64,000 nucleotides of DNA, from NCBI RefSeq assembly GCF_001438845.1, contig NZ_JQCL01000029.1, positions 49,880-113,879 on the forward strand, in the 5' to 3' direction. Positions 57,536 through 64,000 of this stretch are shown piece by piece (the stretch's first letter is position 1; the number at the start of each line of letters is the position of its first letter). Origin of the DNA: Lactiplantibacillus xiangfangensis (GTDB lineage Bacteria > Bacillota > Bacilli > Lactobacillales > Lactobacillaceae). The position numbers and the translations under genes are program-made. The notes beneath the pieces were generated by a model that ran no database searches, had not been told where the DNA came from, and worked only from the letters and a program-made list of their open reading frames with translations.

Positions 57536-58650
57536 TCCTTAGCCCCCACTTCATAGACTTGGCCCGCCACGACCGCACAACACGGTTTAATCGTCGTCGT
57601 GGTCGTGCGTTGATTACCATTCGAGTCCGTCAACGTTTTGTCCGTCTGAGCAACACTGAAAATAGTCAGATCACCATCCGCACCCACTGCCAATTCGCCC
57701 TTATGTGCTAGGTTGAAATTATCAGCCGGCGCCACCGTCACCATCCGAATTACCGTTGGCAAATCGAAGCCTAGCAGCATTAACTTATCAAGGGTGGTGG
57801 CCATGTCATAGACGGGCCCGTTTTCCCGGTTACGGTGATAAATATCCGTACTGATCGATTGGGGCACCAGTCCGTTAGCGAACGCCGTGGCCGCCGTTTC
57901 AAAATTAAAGCTGTCGGTTCCGTGACCAACGTCGAAAATCACACCGCGGTCATAGGCTTCACGCACAAACGGTTTGACCGTACCATTTTCGTCCAAGATG
58001 CCATTCGGTTTGCCATTATATGCGTGGGTCAACACGTCGTCCTTCGTCATCAAGGCTAAAATAGCCTCCAGTTCAGGTGGGTTAGCCCCAACGTGGACCA
58101 TCACTGGCAAAGTACGCTCAATTTGGCGTTGGTAGTCTTTTGCCTTAATCAACGGCTGAACCCCGTTATCCACGACCACTGAATGACTTTCACGGGCTTT
58201 GATTCCAACGATAAAGTCTGGGTACTTGTCTACAGCCTGCTTGAAAGGTTCCCATTGAACGCGACTCATATCACCCAATTCATCTTGAGCCAAGATTCCC
58301 GTTTTAGAAATGTTGATCATGGCATACACGTTCGTCCGCTTAGCACGCGTCCGTTCGTAAAAATCACCAATGTTATCGGCACCCGTAGACCCCGCATCAA
58401 TAACGGTTGTGACCCCACTTTGAACGCCGTCCGCATCCGCATCGTCATAGTACAGCGTCAATTGATCGTAGCAGTGCACGTGATCATCGATCCAGCCCGC
58501 TGAAACGTAGGCACCCTTCACGTCCATCACCCGCGTTGCTTCAACGTTGGTCAACTTTTCACCAATAGCGGTAATTTGACCCGCGGTAATTGTCAGTTCC
58601 AAGGGGTCGTCATTAACGCTCCGACCATTTTTTACGTATAAATCAACCAT
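57532..58650 (-). CDS. amidohydrolase/deacetylase-family metalloenzyme
   Basis: 372 residues, amidohydrolase fold. Metal ligands are in GWIDDHVHCYDQ, MVHVGANPPELEAIL, LTHAYNGKPNG and DVGHGTDSFNF, with the Asp in PQSISTDIYHRNRE. Dihydroorotase-like in pattern. In this operon it may remove an N-acyl group from the substrate before the ammonia lyase acts; that order of steps is inference. Confidence 0.87.
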   Translation of the reverse strand: MVDLYVKNGRSVNDDPLELTITAGQITAIGEKLTNVEATRVMDVKGAYVSAGWIDDHVHCYDQLTLYYDDADADGVQSGVTTVIDAGSTGADNIGDFYERTRAKRTNVYAMINISKTGILAQDELGDMSRVQWEPFKQAVDKYPDFIVGIKARESHSVVVDNGVQPLIKAKDYQRQIERTLPVMVHVGANPPELEAILALMTKDDVLTHAYNGKPNGILDENGTVKPFVREAYDRGVIFDVGHGTDSFNFETAATAFANGLVPQSISTDIYHRNRENGPVYDMATTLDKLMLLGFDLPTVIRMVTVAPADNFNLAHKGELAVGADGDLTIFSVAQTDKTLTDSNGNQRTTTTTIKPCCAVVAGQVYEVGAKE

Positions 58651-58663
58651 CAGTCCTACTCCT

Positions 58664-59326
58664 TTACAGTTTAACCGGGAAGAAGAATCCTAAAATCATG
58701 GCGCCGATAATCGCGCCACCGGCAATCGGCTTTTTCCAAGCATAGAAGATTGCCGCACCAGCCGTCGCACCGATTCCAATTGGAATGGACGCCGTGACCG
58801 CACTCAAGATGATCAGTGGGCCTAAGAAGCGCCCCGTATCGTTCCCGGCACCCATCATGACGTCAGCCCCAAAAGTTGCTTTGGATTGACCTAACGTGAA
58901 GTGCCGCACGGCGTAGATAATGGCCCCAATAATGAGACCAATCACCAAACCAGTCAGCAACGCTAACGGAAAGTTTTTAACCGGCGCTTCAATGCCCATG
59001 CTGAGCAAGATTGCAGGAATCCCGATTCCGACCCCCGTCAAGATTGAGCCACCTAAGTCTAGGATTCCGACTAAGGACCCTTCCAAAATCCGGGCAAATA
59101 AGAAACTCGCCCCAAACGCCGCGGCCGCACCGTACGAACCACCGGTCATCCCGGCTTTCAACATGGCAACAATGGCCACTTCGTTGAAGGCCCCAACGCC
59201 GTAGTTGTAATACATCGAAGTCCCGGCAAAGACCCCGGCGGACATGATCCCCACGATTAGCGGAAACGACCAGTCTGCGTACCAAAAGCTATGTGCGTGT
59301 TCTAAATCCTTAATATCTTGATCCAT
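58664..59326 (-). CDS. DUF4310-family membrane protein
   Basis: 220 residues with about six membrane segments, small-residue rich, including GMTGGSYGAAAAFGASFLFA. A soluble N-terminus (DQDIKDLEHAHSFWYADWSF) leads in. It belongs with DUF4311 as the two membrane parts of an uncharacterised system. Confidence 0.78.
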   Translation of the reverse strand: MDQDIKDLEHAHSFWYADWSFPLIVGIMSAGVFAGTSMYYNYGVGAFNEVAIVAMLKAGMTGGSYGAAAAFGASFLFARILEGSLVGILDLGGSILTGVGIGIPAILLSMGIEAPVKNFPLALLTGLVIGLIIGAIIYAVRHFTLGQSKATFGADVMMGAGNDTGRFLGPLIILSAVTASIPIGIGATAGAAIFYAWKKPIAGGAIIGAMILGFFFPVKL

Positions 59327-59342
59327 TTAGTCCGCTCCTCTC

Positions 59343-60119
59343 TTAACCGCCAATCGCGTTATGCCAGCTTTGAAGCCACTGCGGTGCGCGCATGCCGAAT
59401 TCTTTTAATAGTTGAATATCGAAACTCCGGAAAAAGGCACTCAAGACGAACAGTAAGATGACCGCCGCAAGCATGATGCGCGTAATCCGGGTCCACCCAA
59501 TCTCTTCAACACCCTTACCGATTAAAATCCCAAGGACGACCCCGGGAACGGCGTTACCCATAATGAGGGCCGCCATCCCACCAAAGACCGTACCGAACAA
59601 CCCAGAACGCCGACCCGCATCAATCGCCGCGAGCCAAAAGATAATCGGCATCACCATGTTGATCAGGACCGTTGCCGCTGGGACTAACACTTTGACCGCC
59701 GTCACTTGTAACGACGCCGGAATCGAGGACGAGGTAACGTTTAAGAAGGTCACCACAACGACCCCAATTAAGGCACTCATAATCCCCATTTTCTTAGGAT
59801 TATGCATCGTTTCGGCTAAATTCTTATTCTTAATCAGTAAAATCGCCGCCGACCAGTTAGGAATAACCCGGTGCGTGACATCTTGTGTAAACGCTCCGGC
59901 ACCAACCGTTGAGGCCCAAGCGTTAAAGAAGAACCCCAGTCCAAATGAAAAGTGTGACGCGGGATCACCTTGAGCCGCATTCATTTCACCCAAGGTCCGA
60001 AACGCGCCCAGCGCTTGGACCGTTGGTGCGTTAAACATTCTGGCAGCACCAATCCCGGCTGCAAAGCCGACCAAACCACCAATAATAATTGACTCGATTA
60101 AAATAACAACAAAGTGCAC
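59343..60119 (-). CDS. DUF4311-family membrane protein
   Basis: 258 residues, about seven hydrophobic segments. SIIIGGLVGFAAGIGAARMF and GEMNAAQGDPASHFSFGLGF are the recognisable stretches. The GTG start at 60119 has GGGGG 8 bases upstream. The family lies beside DUF4310, DUF4312 and SFCGS proteins in a conserved operon; transport is a fair guess but unproven. Confidence 0.78.
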   Translation of the reverse strand: MHFVVILIESIIIGGLVGFAAGIGAARMFNAPTVQALGAFRTLGEMNAAQGDPASHFSFGLGFFFNAWASTVGAGAFTQDVTHRVIPNWSAAILLIKNKNLAETMHNPKKMGIMSALIGVVVVTFLNVTSSSIPASLQVTAVKVLVPAATVLINMVMPIIFWLAAIDAGRRSGLFGTVFGGMAALIMGNAVPGVVLGILIGKGVEEIGWTRITRIMLAAVILLFVLSAFFRSFDIQLLKEFGMRAPQWLQSWHNAIGG

Positions 60120-60120
60120 A

Positions 60121-60477
60121 TTATTTGCCCCCTTTCAAAACATCTACGGGTTTCCAAGTTGCATTCTTCGCTTTTTCTTCGAAGGGTACCTGCGTTAGAT
60201 CAATGGCATTGATTGCGACCAACACGTCGATGGTGGCGTGGTAAGTCGTGCGCGTCCGCGGAAAGAAAAACAGCAAGAAGCGTTAACGATAAGTCTCCGA
60301 CTGTAAGCTAACCGGAGTCACTTGAAGCGGTGTAATTTGGAGCGTAACGGCATCTTCGTTCTCGACGACTTGCTTTTGAATTTGACTCAATGCTTGCGCA
60401 AACGCCTTTTGTTTCGTTTCACCCTTACCGGTAACGCGCACCGTCCGTTCGCGCGTCGTGTTGATTGCGGTTGTCAT
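60121..60477 (-). pseudogene. DUF4312-family gene interrupted by a nonsense codon
   Basis: An ATG at 60477 (GGGAGGG upstream) opens a frame of 64 codons ending in LQSETYR and the TAA at 60283-60285. Read through that TAA, the same frame continues for 53 codons, RFLLFFFPRTRTTYHATIDV (first 20), to a natural TAA at 60121-60123, two bases before the next gene. The downstream part belongs to the same protein family. One base change (for example GAA to TAA) explains this. It may be a real mutation, a sequencing error, or a read-through site. Confidence 0.8.
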
Positions 60478-60507
60478 GATTGAGGCCCTCCCTTCTACGA
60501 CCAGTTG

Positions 60508-60864
60508 TTACTGGTTATATTTTTTCTCGAACGCTTCCGTAAGTGCCTTGCCTAACTCTGGCTTATCCATAAAACCAAACCCAAGGACCGTTTTGCCTTC
60601 TTCAATGGCTGTAATGCCTTCTTGAATCGAGCGCATCCCGTGACGTTCTGGATAGCCGTACTTAGTGCTGGCCGTAATGGCACCCGCACCACCGCTACCG
60701 CAGAAAGAAATCCCCATATCGGCTTGTTCCTGGTTCATGACGTCACCTAAACGCATATCAGCGCCCATGCCGGGAACAACAACCGCCGTACCGCCAGCTT
60801 CTTCGACACCAGCCGCAACCTTTTGGCCCTTACCCATCCGATCTGCAATCACAACTTTAATCAT
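60508..60864 (-). CDS. glycine-rich SFCGS-family protein
   Basis: 118 residues. It carries the motif that names the family, MGISFCGSGGAGAITASTKY, and VVIADRMGKGQKVAAGVEEA at the start. It is small and soluble, like a PTS EIIB partner or a regulatory subunit of a transporter; the conserved Cys could be a phosphate carrier (speculative). AGGAGG precedes the ATG. Confidence 0.85.
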   Translation of the reverse strand: MIKVVIADRMGKGQKVAAGVEEAGGTAVVVPGMGADMRLGDVMNQEQADMGISFCGSGGAGAITASTKYGYPERHGMRSIQEGITAIEEGKTVLGFGFMDKPELGKALTEAFEKKYNQ

Positions 60865-60876
60865 GTTTGTTACCTC

Positions 60877-61221
60877 CTATGAGTTTTGTAGCGCAGTTTC
60901 AAAGTGAATTGAAACGACGTATTTTTCTGAATCCGACAAATTTCCAAGGTGATTGACGAGTTGCCCCGCAATGTTTAAAGCAACTGGGGAAACGCCCGCA
61001 AACATTTCGGGTTCAACAGCGGGAAGCTGTTCTCCCGTAATGGAGCGATCCACCATTTCACTAACGTGGTTAATTAAAATAACTAACTGTAACTCGGTAG
61101 GTTCAATCTCGGCTTGACGCATGAGCTTAAAGACATAAGCCAACGCATCCGCCGTTTCGGCTTGATGGTGCGCCTCTCGTAATACTTTTTGGACATCTTC
61201 CGTGAGCCATGGTTCATCCAT
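60877..61221 (-). CDS. stand-alone PRD-domain protein
   Basis: 114 residues, one PTS regulation domain: LQLVILINHVSEMVDRSITG supplies the conserved His and the C-terminal EKYVVSIHFETAL the second. I chose the ATG at 61221, 9 bases after GGAGG; the earlier ATG at 61230 touches the ribosome site. It lies directly behind the larger PRD regulator. Confidence 0.82.
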   Translation of the reverse strand: MDEPWLTEDVQKVLREAHHQAETADALAYVFKLMRQAEIEPTELQLVILINHVSEMVDRSITGEQLPAVEPEMFAGVSPVALNIAGQLVNHLGNLSDSEKYVVSIHFETALQNS

Positions 61222-61226
61222 GCCAC

Positions 61227-63065
61227 TCATCCTCCTTTTTGGGACAGTTCATGTACGCGGGTATATTGCAACAACGCGCCAATTTCTGGTGCATTAATAC
61301 TGAGCTGATTTTCTAAAAAGATCCGCTTGATCGTTTGGACATCTTTGGTTTTTGACGACGTGACCTTTAAGGTTGAATCGTAACTGTGATGATAATAGAT
61401 CCGGTGAACGGCCATCATGACGTGAATCATAAAGGCTTCTTGATACCCCACTGGAATGCGCTGTCCGAAGTAACGCCTAAGCGCTTGATATATCACCGAT
61501 CCGTTAAGCATGAGGGTGCGGGTTTCTTCTTCAGCGTCACTCTCCTTGCCCACATTGGGACGAAACGGTGTCAGGCTACTCGTCGTCACCTTTAACACTT
61601 TGGCCACCGCCGACCGAATCCGTTCGATATCGTTGTGACTAGGCAACGGGTTAACCTGGACGACTGGAAGCTCTCCCGCAGTAATGGGAAAAATACTAAT
61701 CACCAAATCTGGGCGAAGGGCCGCAACCTGCTGATCAACCGTCGTGATGGAGGCAAAACCAGCGATTTCAATATTGGAAACGTGCCGCTCAATTTCTCGT
61801 TTGATCAAGCCGGTTACGCCAAGCCCCGTCGAGCAAACGTACAGGACCCGCGCATACCTAGTCGTTTGATGGCTTTCGAGGGAAACCATGAAGTGCAGGG
61901 TGACAAAGGTCACGAATGAGTCACTCACAACAGCAGGATTGGATGAAATACTATCGCGTAGGACCTCTTGGACCGCTTCAAACAACGGTAAGTTGCGCTT
62001 CTTAAGGTCCGCCACAAAGGGGTTGTATTCATTAGTAAATTTGTACTTATTACTTAATTTGGTTAATAGGTGTGAAAATAGATTCACTTTGAGCTGGCCG
62101 TCCGTATCAAAGGGGTACTGGAGTTGCTGACTGACTTGCTTGATAATCTGATTTGTTAAGGCGGCGATGTTCTGGTCGTCAAACCGGGGATTCACCCCTC
62201 GTAACAAGTAGTCGTACTCGTCTTGTAGAACGGGAAAATCGTAATGGTGCACGACTTTAGTAAAGAGGACGTATGGAAGCTTTTGCTGCTCCGTTTGTGC
62301 AACATCTAAGGGGGTGTAGCTGTTGATTGGGTGGTTCATGCTCAGACGAATCGTGCAAATGACCATCCGGACAAGCATGGTCAGAATGTCCTCGAGGTCG
62401 AAGTCTGCGTGTGCCGGGGCGTGCTGAACCTCCAGTTCGTTCACAACGACGTTGAAGACGGTTTGAAGCTCTGGTACCGCTGGAAATTGAATCTTCTGGA
62501 CGTCTTTTAAGGGATCCGTGGAAGTGAGCATCGGCGCCTCAAACGTATGCAAGATTCGGTTTAAGATGGCTTCCAACGCTGAACGAATATTGAGTTCCGT
62601 TCCGGCGATGCGGTAGCCATAATAATTTTTACGTTCGAGAATTAACTGAAATTGCTGTAAAAATTGATCCACCCGGTCAAGGTCCGCGACGACCGTGTTT
62701 TTGCTGATATCAATTTTATTTTCAATCTGTTGCGTCGTCATAAATCCCGGGTTAATTGCTAATAACAGAACGATTTGGGCCACGCGTTCCTGCGGTGTAC
62801 AAGGCAAATTCTCAACTTGATTAGTCATTAAGCGCTGCTTAAGCATGGCGCGCGCTGCCGGACTCGCTTCAAGCCAAATGCCAATCCGCGGCTTGGACCG
62901 GTAGTAGTCACCGTAGTGTGCAAACCAGTCCTGAATCCCACGGAGGTCATTTTTGACAGTGCGTACACTGACGTTGACGTCGTCGGCCAACATTTGAGTC
63001 GTCACGGCCTGTTCCACTGTAATTAGCTTAGTGACAATGGTCATCTGGCGGTTGGACAGTTGCAC
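61227..63065 (-). CDS. PRD-containing transcriptional regulator (BglG/MtlR type)
   Basis: 612 residues from GTG at 63065, which has GGGG 7 bases upstream. Two helix-turn-helix units (MLADDVNVSVRTVKNDLRGI and IENKIDISKNTVVADLDRVD) precede a PRD (about 215-400), an EIIB-like domain with the Cys in LYVCSTGLGVTGLIKRE (about 405-490), and a C-terminal PRD-like region with IHVMMAVHRIYYHHSYDS. It should activate the operon in response to PTS phosphorylation. First gene of the operon. Confidence 0.88.
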   Translation of the reverse strand: MQLSNRQMTIVTKLITVEQAVTTQMLADDVNVSVRTVKNDLRGIQDWFAHYGDYYRSKPRIGIWLEASPAARAMLKQRLMTNQVENLPCTPQERVAQIVLLLAINPGFMTTQQIENKIDISKNTVVADLDRVDQFLQQFQLILERKNYYGYRIAGTELNIRSALEAILNRILHTFEAPMLTSTDPLKDVQKIQFPAVPELQTVFNVVVNELEVQHAPAHADFDLEDILTMLVRMVICTIRLSMNHPINSYTPLDVAQTEQQKLPYVLFTKVVHHYDFPVLQDEYDYLLRGVNPRFDDQNIAALTNQIIKQVSQQLQYPFDTDGQLKVNLFSHLLTKLSNKYKFTNEYNPFVADLKKRNLPLFEAVQEVLRDSISSNPAVVSDSFVTFVTLHFMVSLESHQTTRYARVLYVCSTGLGVTGLIKREIERHVSNIEIAGFASITTVDQQVAALRPDLVISIFPITAGELPVVQVNPLPSHNDIERIRSAVAKVLKVTTSSLTPFRPNVGKESDAEEETRTLMLNGSVIYQALRRYFGQRIPVGYQEAFMIHVMMAVHRIYYHHSYDSTLKVTSSKTKDVQTIKRIFLENQLSINAPEIGALLQYTRVHELSQKGG

Positions 63066-63086
63066 GATTTCACCCCATCCCTTCAA

Positions 63087-63640
63087 TTATTGCAACCCCT
63101 TACATGATTCATGATACTGATTTTATACAGCATAACAATACCAAATCAATGCACGATAATTAGTGCAATTTATAAATCCACTTTTCCAAATTCATTATCA
63201 TTGTAATTTCAAGCCACCGATTGAACAAACATTGCCACGTATAAATTATTTAATACATGTCGAATAATAATTTTAATTGATATAAAAGAAGGCGCCATTG
63301 CGCTCTATCGCTGGAGCGATCCCCCTTAGCACAACATGTAACGTGACGAAACGACTAATTTAGGGATAACGAGTATGACTGTTTCAGTAGGCCTTTTAAC
63401 TAAAGGAAGAAATTCGGAAATGATTGCTAGTTAATTGATATAGTCACGTTAGACCCGATAAATTTGTTAATCTTCCTGCTTTCTGTCGTACAGGATTTCA
63501 TCTGCCGTGGCGACCGGTTCAAGTGGCCCTGAACTTCATTTATCATGAACAACCTCCAGCTAGGTTGAGGTTACTATCACACTTAACTAGTTTAGTTTAA
63601 GCACTCTTAGCGTAGCCGGCAGAATCAGCGGGCTGTGTCG
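63087..63640. other. non-coding region upstream of the PRD regulator
   Basis: About 550 bp without a credible gene. It should hold the operon promoter (AT-rich part 63087-63290) and a small CGCTC/GAGCG hairpin at 63301-63318. I see no cre box that fits the consensus. Confidence 0.4.
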
Positions 63641-63840
63641 GCAATGTTAGCTGGCGTTTTTTGCCAGGTGACATTGCGGGGCGACTTGAAAGACTCGTCC
63701 TTTGAGGCTTTCAAGCGAGGCAGAAGACCGTCCTTTGTCTGTAGTCGACCCCATGGCCCACTGACTCTGCTGGCGCAGCGCCGAAAAATGCTGAGTTTCT
63801 AACGATAAGCAGTACTTTGTAACGCGCTTAGGTTAACAAG
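63641..63840. repeat. GC-rich structured non-coding element
   Basis: GCAATGTTAGCTGGC (63641-63655) and GCCAGGTGACATTGC (63663-63677) pair at 13 of 15 positions. Downstream are two similar blocks (AGACTCGTCCTTTG and AGACCGTCCTTTG). The base composition is well above that of the sequence to its left, and there is no open frame. It looks like a dispersed structured repeat or a small RNA. Confidence 0.45.
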
Positions 63841-63873
63841 CCAGAAATGCTCACTAGCAGAGCACGCAGAAAA

Positions 63874-63915
63874 AGCGCCGGTAGGGATTCCTCATTAGGA
63901 ACCCCTACCGGCGCT
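63874..63915 (-). terminator. strong stem-loop with T-run on the minus strand
   Basis: AGCGCCGGTAGGGATTCC (63874-63891) pairs with GGAACCCCTACCGGCGCT (63898-63915) with one mismatch, followed on the minus strand by TTTTT. Probably a back-up terminator for the rRNA operon. Confidence 0.8.
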
Positions 63916-63943
63916 ATGGTCTTGTCATGATTGATTTTGATGT

Positions 63944-63973
63944 AAAAAAAAAGAACCAGCCTCAGCTGATTCT
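63944..63973 (-). terminator. rRNA operon terminator
   Basis: AGAACCAGC (63952-63960) and GCTGATTCT (63965-63973) form a stem with one mismatch, followed on the minus strand by nine T. It lies 6 bp past the 5S 3' end. Confidence 0.85.
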
Positions 63974-63979
63974 AACTTT

Positions 63980-64000
63980 GCATGGCAACGTCCTACCCTC
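63980..64000 (-). rRNA. rrf: 5S rRNA, 3' end (partial)
   Basis: The minus strand reads GAGGGTAGGACGTTGCCATG then C at the window edge, which is the 3' end of a Lactobacillaceae 5S rRNA (GAGGxTAGGACGxTGCC). The rest of the gene and the rRNA operon lie to the right. Confidence 0.85.

Noticed and set aside
63301..63318. Short CGCTC/GAGCG hairpin as a riboswitch or T-box
   Set aside because: Only five paired bases and no conserved riboswitch core nearby; no gene follows on that strand.

Overview
The window reads as low-to-mid GC Firmicute DNA from a Lactiplantibacillus (L. plantarum group) chromosome. Supporting signs are an LPQTxE-type sortase motif on a large surface protein, strong GGAGG ribosome binding sites, perfect CcpA cre boxes, a gutFRMCBA-ordered sorbitol operon, a phosphoketolase-based ribitol operon, and many mannose-family PTS genes. 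The species call is inference. The window is a dense row of sugar and organic-acid utilisation cassettes. Its right edge enters an rRNA operon: the 3' end of a 5S rRNA lies on the minus strand at 63980-64000.

Layout. 1-7885 is a shikimate/quinate-type module: the start of an FMN-binding flavoprotein, apbE (FMN transferase), aroD, a transporter and aroE, all on the minus strand, with a divergent LysR regulator. An rsgA-like GTPase follows, then a second transporter of the same family. A nearly identical 21-bp site lies in front of both transcription units. 8103-13045 holds a lone RelB/DinJ-like antitoxin and a 1543-residue BspA-type LPxTG surface protein. 13200-18067 is a MurNAc recycling operon (mupG, murQ, murP, an RpiR regulator, a separate EIIA). 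18235-19062 holds the tail of a dead AraC gene and a leaderless HigB/HigA-like toxin-antitoxin pair. 19083-20573 is a 6-phospho-beta-glucosidase.

20689-29658 is the most interesting locus. An isomerase, a split transketolase and an FGGY kinase lie on the minus strand. A LacI regulator, a cytoplasmic apiosidase-like glycosidase and a GPH-type transporter lie on the plus strand. Together they make a plausible complete route for an apiose-containing glycoside (isomerase, apulose kinase, apulose-4-phosphate transketolase).

30653-38425 is a ribitol operon: DeoR regulator, ribitol-5-phosphate dehydrogenase, four mannose-family PTS subunits, ribulose-phosphate epimerase, phosphoketolase. 39129-44418 is the sorbitol operon gutFRMCBA. 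44647-45522 is an aldose 1-epimerase. 45902-55540 is an alpha-mannosidase (GH38)/GH43/mannose-PTS operon with a ROK kinase, a HAD phosphatase and a divergent GntR regulator.

55678-63065 is an operon of poorly characterised families: PRD regulators, SFCGS, DUF4312, DUF4311, DUF4310, amidohydrolase, DgaE-like and DgaF-like enzymes. This looks like an unassigned membrane uptake system feeding a 2-keto-3-deoxy-6-phosphogluconate type split. Its DUF4312 gene carries a single in-frame nonsense codon. 63087-63943 is non-coding and contains structured, repeat-like sequence before the rRNA operon terminators.
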